Shown here piece by piece: positions 1-8,073 of a stretch of 64,000 nucleotides of DNA. Positions within the stretch are counted from its first letter, which is position 1; every line of letters starts with the position of its first letter. Source of the stretch: Diplocloster modestus. Lineage in GTDB: Bacteria > Bacillota > Clostridia > Lachnospirales > Lachnospiraceae. Location of the stretch: the NCBI RefSeq assembly GCF_019042245.1, contig NZ_JAHQCX010000003.1, positions 124,001 to 188,000 on the forward strand, written 5' to 3'. Below the pieces are notes generated by a model. It ran no database searches. It was not told the DNA's origin and saw only the letters and a program-made list of their open reading frames with translations. Position numbers and translations under genes: made by a program.

Positions 1-234
1 CTGCATCATTTTTATAACGGATATAATACTTTATATAAAAATCCGGACAATGGAGAATACCTTTTAACATTAAGCCAATCCTCCCACACCCCGGTTGCAT
101 TCAATAAAGTATGTAATATATTATCCGAGTACGGCCGGAGCGACAAATTTACAACCGCCGGCGAAGCTTACTTCAAAGAACATTACGAGGTCATGATTTC
201 TGACCAGGCATTGCAGAACCTGGCTCTGGTATAA
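1..234 (+). CDS. MecA-like adaptor protein, C-terminal part (5' end outside window)
   Basis: Frame 1 is open from the first base to the TAA at 232-234, giving 77 residues. The order of elements matches the C-terminal domain of MecA/NegB-type adaptors: a short strand pair around LYKNPDNGEYLLTL, then FNKVCNILSEYG, then a final EAYFKEHYEVMISDQALQNL helix. MecA proteins deliver substrates to the ClpC unfoldase, and this domain is the part that binds ClpC. The N-terminal substrate-binding region is outside the window. A strong hairpin terminator follows 10 bases after the stop, so this is the last gene of its transcript. The assignment rests on remembered family sequence, so a related adaptor remains possible. 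Confidence 0.6.
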   Translation: MHHFYNGYNTLYKNPDNGEYLLTLSQSSHTPVAFNKVCNILSEYGRSDKFTTAGEAYFKEHYEVMISDQALQNLALV

Positions 235-243
235 AACGCATCT

Positions 244-274
244 AAAAAAACCCGCCTTATCGGCGGGTTTTTTT
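244..274. terminator. Rho-independent terminator, probably bidirectional
   Basis: Arms CCCGCC (251-256) and GGCGGG (262-267) enclose a 5-base loop and are flanked by an A-run (244-250) and a T-run (268-274). It ends the MecA-like gene on the + strand and could also stop leftward transcription from the GH66 remnant. Confidence 0.85.
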
Positions 275-314
275 GCGTGTGAAATTCATCGCCAGAGACG
301 GGCTGCGCACTTTC

Positions 315-1362
315 CTATTGAATGTAAATAAGGCCCCAGAATTTGACCTGCGGAAGCGTAAACCGTACCGCCCAGCCCCGCTGTGTCCGTATGGTATCAT
401 GGGGTACCCCGGTCATACCGGACACTCCGTCTGGAGAAGCGGTCCAAACGTGCAGGGACCGCGTATCAACCTGAACCTGGAAGGTTACATTTTCCTGGGG
501 AACCGGCGTCTCCTTCCCCTCGTTCCAACGATTATCACAGCCGCATAGGTTGACGACGCTGATCAACTTCCTCTGTCCGCTCTCACGGAGGGTAAGCCAT
601 AATCTGCCGGCCTGCCCGTCCGACAGGCGGGAATGGTCTACATAGTACCCCTGGGTGAGTATTCCATTTTTTTCACCTAATAACAGGTTCGCAGCCCCGC
701 AGGAAGCCGTACCCGCCAGTAACAGCCGCGCCGCATTCAGCGCGCGAAGCGGCCCGTCCGTACGGAAGGGGGACAGATAGGCCGCCAGCACCACGGGCTT
801 TTGGTCACTGCAGGTACGCCGCGCATCCAGGATGACCTGACGGAGGTGGGCATAGGTGGTATAGGGTTCCCACAGCTCTATATATACTGCCGTTTGAGGC
901 GTATTGGCCACAGACACTACCGGCCAATTGCCTACATTGTTGAAAATCAGATGGCTTTCTGCGCCCAATGCGCCGACAGCTTCCTTTGCGTCTCTGATCA
1001 GACGGGCATAGCGCTCATCCAGACGCAGCAGCTCTCCAACCCGTGTAAAAGCTGTCTTGGGAAATCCATAGGTATCCATATGGATACCGTCGAATCCCAC
1101 CTCCCTCATGGCCTTCACATACTCCGATATAATGTGTCTGTGCCATGGGCAGCTTTGTTCTATATTCATTAGGTAGAAGGTATCGATAAAAACCAGAGGA
1201 TCTCCCGCGCTGGTATAAAGTCCCTGCTCCGGATGAGCTTCATGCATCCCATAATGTCTGCATGCCTCTATTTTGGCCCGCACAGCTCCCCGATCCACCA
1301 CACGGCCCATCATATCGGTGTAGACCTCCTGTTCGGCCGTCAGGTCGTCATGACCGTGCGGC
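315..1362 (-). pseudogene. GH66 (dextranase/cycloisomaltooligosaccharide glucanotransferase-like) remnant, N-terminally truncated
   Basis: The translated sequence from about 1362 down to 315 has GH66 landmarks: DDLTAEQ, DMMGR, AVRAKIEACRHYGM, HEAHPEQGLY, DTFYLMNIEQSCPW, GFDGIHMDTYGFPK (with the catalytic Asp of the family), FNNVGNWP and a natural C-terminal beta domain. GH66 enzymes act on alpha-1,6-glucans and are normally well over 550 residues. Here the N-terminal domain and the start of the barrel are missing, and about a dozen residues seem lost between RHYGM and HEAHP. Codons upstream of ~1362 in this frame read through the antisense of an AraC fragment, so the apparent 435-residue frame from 1622 is artificial. 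No ribosome-binding site suits a shorter product. I read this as a decayed gene, not a working enzyme. Confidence 0.7.
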
Positions 1363-1379
1363 CCTGTCCCCCGGATACA

Positions 1380-1502
1380 GGCAGCCTGCCGGAGCATGCC
1401 TGCGCGTACATATGCGCCCACTACAGCGAGCCCATCAGCCTTGCTCTGGTAGCCGACTTGTTGGAAGTGACCCCCAATGAATATTTGCAAAATCATATGT
1501 AG
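1380..1502 (+). pseudogene. AraC-family helix-turn-helix fragment
   Basis: In the + frame starting at 1380, about 40 residues ending at the stop at 1500-1502 resemble the first half of an AraC DNA-binding domain: YICAHYSEPISLALVADLL followed by EVTPNEYLQ. The usual pattern is an xIxxHYxEPISLxxVA helix followed by a second helix ending in YLS/YLx-F. There is no start or effector domain, and the second half of the HTH is missing. It points in the opposite direction to the GH66 remnant and abuts it with no spacer, so the two look like pieces of a former locus fused by deletion or inversion. Confidence 0.6.
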
Positions 1503-1581
1503 GCCGGCCAAGAATAAAAACAAGTGTAAAGATCCGTTACAAAACAGCCTTTCCCAATAGAATAAGCGGTTCTGCGGCAAT

Positions 1582-1616
1582 AAAAAAAGAGTTTCACTGA
1601 CGAAACCCTTTTTTTG
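1582..1616 (-). terminator. Terminator downstream of the DUF1858 gene
   Basis: A hairpin with GTTTC/GAAAC at its core continues into an A-run on the left and a CCTTTTTTT run on the right, with one mismatch. Read on the minus strand it ends in U-rich sequence about 50 bases after the DUF1858 stop. Confidence 0.65.
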
Positions 1617-1663
1617 TTCCACCTATAGACGGAACCGTGACAAGCGAAACGCCGCAGTTCCGA

Positions 1664-1867
1664 TTATTTACCTGCCAGATATTCATTAATCTGGGTCACC
1701 AGCTCGTCCGCGTCCATTCCATGTACGAATGCGGCTTCTTCCAGGCTTTCCCCCTGTGCGGACGGACAGCCGATGCAATGCATTCCGGCCCGCATAAGAA
1801 TGGGAATAATATTGGTGTCAATCCCGATAATATCGGAAATAATCATGTCCTTCGTAACTTGTGCCAT
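1664..1867 (-). CDS. DUF1858 domain protein
   Basis: 67 residues, fully occupied by a DUF1858 domain: [10 protein letters not shown] at the start, a repeated-turn core, and the conserved C-x-x-C in MHCIGCPSA, followed by [11 protein letters not shown] and a terminal helix. DUF1858 domains occur alone or fused to redox proteins, and the CxxC suggests a thiol or metal-related redox role. The biochemical function is not established. The start is firm: AAGGAGGAAA lies directly upstream of the ATG. A consensus-like promoter (CDS-proximal TATAAT, 17-base spacer, TTTACG) precedes it, and a terminator follows, so it forms its own transcript. In other Clostridia such genes often lie near hybrid-cluster proteins; here hcp is 46 kb away. 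Confidence 0.85.
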   Translation of the reverse strand: MAQVTKDMIISDIIGIDTNIIPILMRAGMHCIGCPSAQGESLEEAAFVHGMDADELVTQINEYLAGK

Positions 1868-1900
1868 TTTCGTTTCCTCCTTATAGTATTCAGTTTACTC

Positions 1901-1929
1901 ATTATAATACTTCCGCGAATATTCGTAAA
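1901..1929 (-). promoter_or_regulatory. Predicted sigma-A promoter of the DUF1858 gene
   Basis: On the minus strand, -35 TTTACG (1929-1924) and -10 TATAAT (1906-1901) are separated by 17 bases, about 30 bases upstream of the start codon. Confidence 0.6.
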
Positions 1930-2199
1930 GTATATTTTATACGAAATCAGGGCTTATATACCTGGTAATGGGGATTTTTACAGCTGCGGGCGTCTTATTC
2001 TACGCCGTCGTACATCTTCATCTTAACTTTTTAGGTATATATTAGAATATACATTGATCATCATTTTGATTAAGGCCGTAGGTTGTAAACTTTCTCGAAT
2101 CCAAGATACTCTGTCTTACACTTTATCTTTATCTATGTTTTTTCATTATATTATTCATGGTGAAATATCAAACTTCAGATCGAAGTTTCATCGCATATA

Positions 2200-2377
2200 C
2201 CGTGATTTCACACAAATAATTTTATGTTATTTTATATTATTTATATTTATTATACATAAACTGTTGACATGTTTGATGGAAAGTGATATTTTATGAATAC
2301 AATAGTTTAATCATTAAAACGTATTGCGCAAGCAAATACAAACCAGGAGGACAAGTAATGGAAACAAAAGCTGTATC
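2200..2377 (+). repeat. Copy A of a ~175-bp duplicated promoter region (intact MFS copy)
   Basis: From CCGTGATTTCA through the promoter, the TTTAATcATTAAA palindrome, the AGGAGGACAAG ribosome-binding site and the first codons of the MFS gene, this stretch aligns with 8074-8248. Copy A leads into a full-length transporter. The 330 bases before it (1868-2199) hold only the DUF1858 promoter and AT-rich sequence; I see nothing else there. Confidence 0.85.
2264..2318 (+). promoter_or_regulatory. MFS promoter with MarR-type operator
   Basis: TTGACA (2264-2269), a 17-base spacer and TATTTT (2287-2292) form a near-consensus promoter. Thirteen bases downstream lies the perfect odd palindrome TTTAAT-C-ATTAAA (2306-2318). 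The same 13-mer follows two other promoters in this cluster. A repressor bound here would block initiation or early elongation; the MarR protein encoded at 7491-7964 is the obvious candidate, but the pairing is inferred. Confidence 0.8.
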
Positions 2378-3632
2378 AAGATGGAAACGGATCTTTCAAT
2401 TTATTGTTCTATGTTTCGGCGGTAACATAGGATATGTTGTCTATATGCGAAGCGCATATTACGATGCTTATCTGGAAGCTTTTACGATGACCAACCAGGA
2501 ATTTGGCGTATTGTTCAGTGTTTATGGCACCATGACTATTTTTGCGTATTTCTTCGGCGGCGTCATCGCAGACAAATTCTCCGCCCGTAAGCTGATGTCC
2601 TTTTCTCTTGTATCAACCGGGCTGCTCAACATTTGGTTCGGCACCTTCCCTTCCTATAAGATTGCATTGCTCATCTATGCACTGATGGGAATAACCACTA
2701 CCCTGACCTTCTGGTCAGCACTTATGAAAGTTACCCGCCAGTTTGGACGTTCCATCAACGGAGAGAGTACTGCCTTTGGCGGACTGGAAGGCGGCCGTGC
2801 CATCTCGCAGATGCTGATTGGTACGCTCCTGGCATTTATATTCGGACGTTTTGTATCCATGAGCACAGGTCTGCGCACCATTATATTCATGTATGGCGGA
2901 CTGCTGATTCTCCTGGGAGTTCTGACATGGATGATTTTCAAGGGAGACAGTGAAGATGAGACCGCTTCCGAGACCTCGTTACAGCTGCTTAAAGAGTGTA
3001 TTAAGAATCCAAGTATCTGGCTAATGGCATTTATGGTTATGGGATGCTATTCCGCCGGCAGCACCATGTCCGGTTACGCTTCCAAGGTTGCCATCTCCGG
3101 TTTCGGCGCTACCGCCGCTGCCGCTGCTTACATCGGACTGTTCGACAGCTATTTTAAGCCATTTGGCGCATTTGCAGGCGGAGTCCTGGGCGATAAATTC
3201 GGTTCCAGCAAGGCTCTGATGATCAGCGTTGGTGCAGTAGCCGTGAGCTGTATCATCATCGCGGTCTTTTCCGGCAGCGGTACCGGACTGGTCTTCTTCA
3301 TGATCGTCTTCGCACTTGCCATGGTCTTCAACGGAGCCATGAGAGGGCAGTACTTTGCTCCGATTAAAGAAGCCAAAATATCCATGGCGATTTCCGGAAC
3401 TGCCATCGGTCTGATTTCCACCATTGGCTACCTTCCGGACGTGTTCATCTCCCCGATTGTAGGATCAATTCTTGACAACAATGAACCGAATGTTGCCTTA
3501 AAATACTTATATCTCATGCTGGCCGGCTTCGCCGTGTTTGCTGTGATTATGGCTTTCTTATTCCGCCTGATCAACAAGAAGAACATACAGGAACTGTCCG
3601 AAGAGAGAAAGCTTGCAAAAGCTGCAAAATAA
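2358..3632 (+). CDS. Major facilitator superfamily transporter
   Basis: 424 residues with about twelve hydrophobic segments, a membrane permease of the MFS type. The loop after TM2 reads GGVIADKFSARKLM, the family's G-x-x-x-D-(R/K)-x-x-R-(R/K) signature, and the equivalent in the second half is GGVLGDKFGSSKAL. The cytosolic C-terminus is Lys/Glu-rich. The substrate cannot be read from sequence. The start at 2358 is chosen because AGGAGG lies seven bases upstream; an in-frame start at 2283 would place the promoter inside the gene. It has its own promoter and MarR-type operator and ends at a strong terminator. Because the same operator precedes the C-S lyase/ABC operon, this transporter is probably an exporter or second importer in the same response. 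Confidence 0.88.
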   Translation: METKAVSRWKRIFQFIVLCFGGNIGYVVYMRSAYYDAYLEAFTMTNQEFGVLFSVYGTMTIFAYFFGGVIADKFSARKLMSFSLVSTGLLNIWFGTFPSYKIALLIYALMGITTTLTFWSALMKVTRQFGRSINGESTAFGGLEGGRAISQMLIGTLLAFIFGRFVSMSTGLRTIIFMYGGLLILLGVLTWMIFKGDSEDETASETSLQLLKECIKNPSIWLMAFMVMGCYSAGSTMSGYASKVAISGFGATAAAAAYIGLFDSYFKPFGAFAGGVLGDKFGSSKALMISVGAVAVSCIIIAVFSGSGTGLVFFMIVFALAMVFNGAMRGQYFAPIKEAKISMAISGTAIGLISTIGYLPDVFISPIVGSILDNNEPNVALKYLYLMLAGFAVFAVIMAFLFRLINKKNIQELSEERKLAKAAK

Positions 3633-3650
3633 CAGAATACCATAAAACGA

Positions 3651-3688
3651 AGAGGCGGCTGCAAAATTCATTTTTTGCAGCCGCCTCT
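3651..3688. terminator. Strong hairpin terminator after the MFS gene
   Basis: A 16-base perfect stem (AGAGGCGGCTGCAAAA at 3651-3666 against 3673-3688) closes 18 bases after the MFS stop. A-rich and T-rich bases lie inside the stem, so it is probably bidirectional. The remaining 140 bases before the leftward ABC ATPase gene hold nothing recognisable. Confidence 0.8.
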
Positions 3689-3828
3689 TATTCCTTACAC
3701 ACCAGTTCCGTTTCGTTTTTTATACAATCTTCATTCTCTTTATAATTGACAAATCAGGTTACTTTATAAAACTGAGTTATAATTTCATTAACGGGTATAC
3801 TAAGCGCGTTTTGCTTCGTTAGAAGTAA

Positions 3829-4602
3829 TTACCCAAACTTATATCCCGCTTTCATCTGTTCCACCAGGCTGCTGACAAACGCACTTCCCGGCTTTTCCAC
3901 GATTTCTTTCGGCGCCCCGTCCTGTACAATCGTCCCCTCATTCATGACCACCACCCGGGTACCAAGGGTGAGCGCCTCATGAAAATCATGAGTGATAAAA
4001 ACAGCCGTAATCCCCAGCTCCTTATGCAGTCTCCGCAGTTCCTCCTGGAGCTTTCTCCGGGTCACACCATCCACGGCGCCAAGGGGTTCGTCCAAAAGCA
4101 GGATATCCGCACCGGCCGCCAGCGCCCGGGCAATTCCCACCCGCTGCTGCTGTCCGCCCGAAAGCTCTGACGGATACCGCTCCAGAAGCCCGGCATCCAG
4201 CTCCATGCAGGACACCAGATGTTCTACCGCCCGTGCGGTTCTCTGCTTATTCTTTTTGTTTAGCAGCGTTGGGACATAAGCGATATTCTGCCGCACCGTC
4301 ATATGGGGGAACAGCCCTACATACTGGATTACATAGCCAATGTCCCGGCGCAGCGCTATTTTATCCGTATGTGCCACATCCACTCCCCTGACCCACACAC
4401 TCCCGCTATCCGGTTCAGTCAGCCCGTTGATCATTTTCAGCATAGTGGTCTTGCCGCAGCCGGAAGGCCCGATTACGGTGAGGAATTCCCCTTTCCGGAC
4501 AGACAGGTGGAACTGACCCAAAACCTGTTTGTCCCCGTAACTTTTGCTTACATTGTCAAAGCATATCACAGGCGTCTTTACACGTTCTTCTGTCTTATTC
4601 AT
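3829..4602 (-). CDS. ABC transporter ATPase, osmoprotectant/quaternary-amine (OpuC/EgtV) type
   Basis: About 257 residues forming the cytoplasmic ATPase of an importer. Visible motifs are Walker A GPSGCGKTT, the Q-loop at YVIQYVGLFPHMT, signature LSGGQQQRVGIARALA, Walker B ILLLDEPLGAVD and the H-loop FITHDFHEAL. The order and spacing match the OpuCA/ProV subfamily, but the C-terminal CBS domains of full-length OpuA/OpuCA ATPases are absent. I chose the ATG at 4602, whose ATGAATAA overlaps the stop of the upstream binding-protein gene; an in-frame TTG at 4626 is possible. It is the last gene of the PatB-permease-binding protein-ATPase operon. The substrate is discussed under the binding protein. 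Confidence 0.9.
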   Translation of the reverse strand: MNKTEERVKTPVICFDNVSKSYGDKQVLGQFHLSVRKGEFLTVIGPSGCGKTTMLKMINGLTEPDSGSVWVRGVDVAHTDKIALRRDIGYVIQYVGLFPHMTVRQNIAYVPTLLNKKNKQRTARAVEHLVSCMELDAGLLERYPSELSGGQQQRVGIARALAAGADILLLDEPLGAVDGVTRRKLQEELRRLHKELGITAVFITHDFHEALTLGTRVVVMNEGTIVQDGAPKEIVEKPGSAFVSSLVEQMKAGYKFG

Positions 4603-5500
4603 CTGCTTCCAGAAGTCCTTTCTCAATCAGAAACTCCCGCGCTACCTCCTGTTCTGATTTTTTCTCCTCTTCCACTTCATAGTTCAGGCGGCTCATATCC
4701 TCGTTGCTGATTAAACCGTCCATCTGCATGAAAACCGGCTCCAGCTCCGGATATTTCTTCAGCGTTTCATTGCGTACAACCGTCCCACAGTAATAAGTCT
4801 TGAAAAAGTTCTGATCATCCTCGAGAATCTTCAGATTTGACACATGCAGCAATCCATCTGTAGTAAAAGAAGTCATCACATCAAGTTCTCCCGACTCTAT
4901 AGCCGCGTACTTCAGTCCGATATCAATATCCAGAGTCTTTTTAAACTTCAGTCCATACGTATCACACAAGGCGTCGTACCCATCTTCCCGCTCATAGAAA
5001 TCATAGCTGCTGCCAAACTGCAGCCGGCCGCTCACCCCTCCCAGCTCCGACAGCGTTGTGACACCTAATTCCTCAGCCTGTTCCTGCCTCATGGTCAGCG
5101 CGAAGGTATTGTTAAACCCATAAAGCCCGACCCATTTTAAATCATAATCCTGCATATAAATTTCTTTTAACTGTGCAAGCAGCTCCTCTTCTTCCGGTAT
5201 TTCCCCGCGTTTTAAGACAAAGTTCCATGCCGTTCCGGTATACTCGGGATACAGGTCAAAATCTCCCTTCAGCAGGGCAGGATGAATGTTGGATGTACCA
5301 CCCCCGATACCTTTGGTAAGTTCCACCTTAATATCCGTCTGCACCTCAATCAGCTGTTTTAACATCTCTCCCAATACAAACTGTTCCGTCATCGGTTTCG
5401 TTGCAATTGTAATCTTTCCGGTGTTTTTGGATGCACAGCCTCCCAGCATCAGAGCACATATCACAAAGAGCAGTCCCCATGCCGTCATTCTTTTTTTCAT
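4595..5500 (-). CDS. Substrate-binding lipoprotein of a glycine-betaine/choline/ergothioneine-type ABC importer
   Basis: 301 residues. A lipoprotein signal (basic MKKR, hydrophobic core, lipobox LGGC) anchors it outside the membrane. The mature part has hallmarks of the OpuAC/OpuBC class: IATKPMTEQFVLGEML, GIGGGTSNIHPALLKGDFDLYPEYTGTAW, and a hinge region around IESGELDVMTSFTTDG. Known ligands of the family are quaternary ammonium compounds such as glycine betaine, choline and carnitine, and ergothioneine for the EgtU branch. The operon begins with a C-S lyase, so a sulfur-containing quaternary amine is attractive but unproven. The gene overlaps the permease by four bases (ATGA) and the ATPase by eight, indicating translational coupling. 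Confidence 0.87.
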   Translation of the reverse strand: MKKRMTAWGLLFVICALMLGGCASKNTGKITIATKPMTEQFVLGEMLKQLIEVQTDIKVELTKGIGGGTSNIHPALLKGDFDLYPEYTGTAWNFVLKRGEIPEEEELLAQLKEIYMQDYDLKWVGLYGFNNTFALTMRQEQAEELGVTTLSELGGVSGRLQFGSSYDFYEREDGYDALCDTYGLKFKKTLDIDIGLKYAAIESGELDVMTSFTTDGLLHVSNLKILEDDQNFFKTYYCGTVVRNETLKKYPELEPVFMQMDGLISNEDMSRLNYEVEEEKKSEQEVAREFLIEKGLLEADE

Positions 5501-6141
5501 GATGGCAGCCTCCTTTTTCGCCGGTAACGTTTATCCAGTACCCCAAAAGAAAAATCAAAAATCAATGCTATCACAGCAATCAGCAGGCTGCCCGTCAGAG
5601 TCATAGCCGGGTTATTGGTGGTGATTCCACGGTAAATTGCCACACCGAGACCGCCTGCTCCGATGAACGAAGCGACTCCGGCAAGTGAGACCGTCATAAC
5701 CGCCATGTTCCGGATGCCGCCTAAAATAACCGGAACCGCCAGCGGAAGTTTAATTCGGAATAATACCTCTGTATCGGTACTCCCCATCCCATAAGCCGCC
5801 TCGATCACCGGCGGGTCGATCCCCCGAATCCCCAGATAGGTATTCCTGGTCATGGGAAGAAGCCCATAGACCACCAGCGCAATCAAAGCAGTCGTATCGC
5901 CCACACCGGTAAACGGTATCAAAAAGCCAAGCAGGGCAATCGACGGAATTGTGTAGACCACGCTGATAATCCCAATGAGCAGACGTGATACCCGCGGCAT
6001 CTGGGCCATCAGAATCCCCAGTCCCAATCCCAGAAACACCGCTATCATGATAGCCGCAAGGGATAGGGTCAGATGTTCCAGTGTACATTGTAAAAAAAAG
6101 TCAAAACGATCGGTATATAGTAAAAAAACATCCTTTATCAT
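5497..6141 (-). CDS. ABC transporter permease, OpuCB/D or EgtU-TM type
   Basis: 214 residues with five or six membrane segments, the usual size of single-domain permeases in the OpuB/OpuC group. The cytoplasmic loop carrying the EAA motif reads PPVIEAAYGMGSTDTEVLFRI, matching the EAAxGMGxT pattern that contacts the ATPase. A conserved TIPSIALLGFLIPFTGVG segment lies before it. Unlike OpuC systems with two permease genes, only one is present, so it would act as a homodimer. It lies 40 bases after the PatB gene, with AAGGAG 15 bases before the ATG, and overlaps the binding-protein gene. Confidence 0.88.
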   Translation of the reverse strand: MIKDVFLLYTDRFDFFLQCTLEHLTLSLAAIMIAVFLGLGLGILMAQMPRVSRLLIGIISVVYTIPSIALLGFLIPFTGVGDTTALIALVVYGLLPMTRNTYLGIRGIDPPVIEAAYGMGSTDTEVLFRIKLPLAVPVILGGIRNMAVMTVSLAGVASFIGAGGLGVAIYRGITTNNPAMTLTGSLLIAVIALIFDFSFGVLDKRYRRKRRLPS

Positions 6142-6181
6142 AGCGCTAGTCCGGTACTCCTTTGCTGCTGTAAAATACCAA

Positions 6182-7363
6182 TCAGTTCAGTGCCGCTTTT
6201 AATCTTAACATGCCCTGCTCCAAAAGAGCGCGCGGGCAAGCCACATTAATTCGCTCAAATCCGACCCCCTCATGGCCAAATATGTAACCTTCATCAAAAA
6301 TCAGGTGTGCCTTCTGCAGCATAAATGCTTCCTGCTCCTCCACCTGCATCCCGTAAGCACGCAGATCCAGCCATGCCAGATACGTTCCTTCAGGAATAGA
6401 GAACTTGATCAAAGGCAGCTCCTTTGCAAGGAAGTCCTTTAGATAGGTTAGATTATCATCCAGATACTGCAGCAGCGCAGCCAGCCATTCCTCACACTCA
6501 TTGTATGCGGCCGCCGCGGCCGTAACTGCCAGCGGATTTGGCACTCCGATTGCTCCCTTTGTATCAATCTCCCGGAGCCATGCCCGGCGGATTGCCGGAT
6601 CGTGAATGATGATATTTGACAGATGCATCCCAGCCAGGTTAAATGTCTTACTCGGCGACAGGCAGGTAATGATGCGGTCCTTATATTCCGGACAAATCTT
6701 CTCCATCGGATGATAGGTAACCTGCCCGCGAACCAGGTCACAATGGATTTCATCGGAAATAATCGTGACATCATGACGTTTGCAGATGTCCGCCACTTTT
6801 CTTAGTTCCTCCGGGTTCCACACTCTTCCGGTCGGATTATGAGGATTGCAGAAAAGCAGCAGATGGTTGTCTGGGTCAGCAGCACACCGCTCCAGCCCTT
6901 CATAATCAATCGTATAATATCCGTCCGTCTCCACCAGCGGATTCACAACAAGCTGACGTCCGTTAGCCCGGGTCTTCACCATAAACGGGTTGTATGCAGG
7001 CTGCTGTATGATCACGCCCTCTCCCGCCCGGGTAAGTACCCGCATCAGCAGCACAATCGCAGGCACAACGCCCGGTGAAAAAAAGATGGACTCACGCGGA
7101 ATCGTCAATCCATGACGACGCTCAAACCAATGCTGTACCGCCTCAAAATATTCAGCATCATAAAAAGCGGTATACCCCAGAATTTTCTGGTCAATTCTCT
7201 TATGAAGAGCTTCTAAAATAGGATCCGCACAGGCAAACTCCATATCCGCAATCCAATATGGCAGACAATCCGATGGCGCATCCGGAAAATATTCTTCCAG
7301 ATTCCATTTCATACTGCAGGTTCCTTCGCGGCTGATAATTTCATCGAAATTAAATGTTTTCAC
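6182..7363 (-). CDS. PatB/MalY-type PLP-dependent C-S lyase/aminotransferase
   Basis: About 393 residues, a fold-type I PLP enzyme of the MalY/PatB branch. Seen are PSDCLPYWIADMEFACADPI near the N-terminus, LLFCNPHNPTGRVW (the Asn that binds the cofactor ring), IISDEIHCDLV (the Asp paired with the PLP nitrogen) and LSPSKTFNLAG, whose Lys forms the Schiff base. The family cleaves cystathionine, cysteine and cysteine conjugates to pyruvate, ammonia and a thiol. I chose GTG at 7363: AAGGAGGT lies ten bases upstream and overlaps codons 3-5 of the longer frame from ATG 7387. It leads the ABC importer operon, behind a near-consensus promoter with the MarR-type operator. The substrate is unknown. 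Confidence 0.88.
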   Translation of the reverse strand: MKTFNFDEIISREGTCSMKWNLEEYFPDAPSDCLPYWIADMEFACADPILEALHKRIDQKILGYTAFYDAEYFEAVQHWFERRHGLTIPRESIFFSPGVVPAIVLLMRVLTRAGEGVIIQQPAYNPFMVKTRANGRQLVVNPLVETDGYYTIDYEGLERCAADPDNHLLLFCNPHNPTGRVWNPEELRKVADICKRHDVTIISDEIHCDLVRGQVTYHPMEKICPEYKDRIITCLSPSKTFNLAGMHLSNIIIHDPAIRRAWLREIDTKGAIGVPNPLAVTAAAAAYNECEEWLAALLQYLDDNLTYLKDFLAKELPLIKFSIPEGTYLAWLDLRAYGMQVEEQEAFMLQKAHLIFDEGYIFGHEGVGFERINVACPRALLEQGMLRLKAALN

Positions 7364-7421
7364 TCTATTATTTACCTCCTTATTCAAACGTCCACAATAC
7401 GGCTACAAACAATTACAATAT

Positions 7422-7473
7422 TTTAATCATTAAACTTTACTTTTAGAATAGCACCGCCTATGGAACTTGTCAA
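7422..7473 (-). promoter_or_regulatory. Promoter and MarR-type operator of the PatB-ABC operon
   Basis: On the minus strand, TTGACA (7473-7468), a 17-base spacer and TATTCT (7450-7445) are followed ten bases later by the palindrome TTTAATGATTAAA (7434-7422). This is the same 13-mer as at 2306-2318 and 8176-8188. The site also lies about 60 bases beyond the 3' end of the marR gene. Confidence 0.82.
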
Positions 7474-7490
7474 GAAAGGTATTTATGAGC

Positions 7491-7964
7491 CTAATTTTCC
7501 TCTAAAATAGAAATATATGCCTGAAGTACTTTATAAAAATGGTCGATTTCCTCCATGGAACATTTGGAAAGCAGCTTCGTTGTCGTTTCCGTAATATCCT
7601 TGGAATCATAGGCTTTATGAAGCTGGCTTAATCGTGTTCCGGACGGTGTGAGATAAAGATTTACAATCTTTCCGTTTGCAGCATTCTTCCTGCGCTCCAC
7701 ATATCCCAGGTCCTCAAGCTTTGTAACCACCTGCGAAATCGCCCCTTTTGTGCGGTTCCAGATGGTTGACAAGCTGGAAACCGTGGTACCGGGATTATCT
7801 CCAATCTCTGTCAGGGTATGTATTTCCAGCATATTAAACTCGTCTCCGCTTCCATAATCATATCGTTCAAACATCAAATCCCTGTACTGCAGGACAAACC
7901 GGTAAATCAAATTTCCCCTTGCATTTAGCTGGGTATACAGTTGATCAATATTTCTTATATCCAT
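7491..7964 (-). CDS. MarR-family transcriptional regulator
   Basis: 157 residues with the MarR layout: N-terminal dimer helix, an HTH around NPGTTVSSLSTIWNRTKGAISQVVTKLEDLGYVER, a wing at RRKNAANGKIVNLYLTPSG, and C-terminal helices. MarR proteins bind palindromes as dimers and release DNA when a small molecule, often a toxic or aromatic compound, binds. It sits between the PatB-ABC operon and the orphan promoter copy at 8134, both carrying the TTTAATcATTAAA palindrome; the MFS gene has the third copy. Upstream of its start, a different imperfect inverted repeat built on ACTAACAAAA/TTTTTGTTTTTAGT (about 7987-8016) could serve autoregulation. Confidence 0.88.
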   Translation of the reverse strand: MDIRNIDQLYTQLNARGNLIYRFVLQYRDLMFERYDYGSGDEFNMLEIHTLTEIGDNPGTTVSSLSTIWNRTKGAISQVVTKLEDLGYVERRKNAANGKIVNLYLTPSGTRLSQLHKAYDSKDITETTTKLLSKCSMEEIDHFYKVLQAYISILEEN

Positions 7965-8073
7965 AAAATACTCCTTGTCTTAACTATACTAACAAAAGCA
8001 ATTTTTGTTTTTAGTATTATCTCACACAACTGCGAAATATTCAACGGCCAGAACGAATAGCCGCCTGGCCGCA

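Noticed and set aside
1262-1622. N-terminal 85 residues of the long GH66 frame as a real domain
   Set aside because: They are the reverse-strand reading of an AraC HTH fragment and have no domain character.
3829-5500. Firm assignment of the importer as an ergothioneine system
   Set aside because: Binding-site residues cannot be compared reliably by eye, and glycine betaine, choline and carnitine systems share the same motifs.
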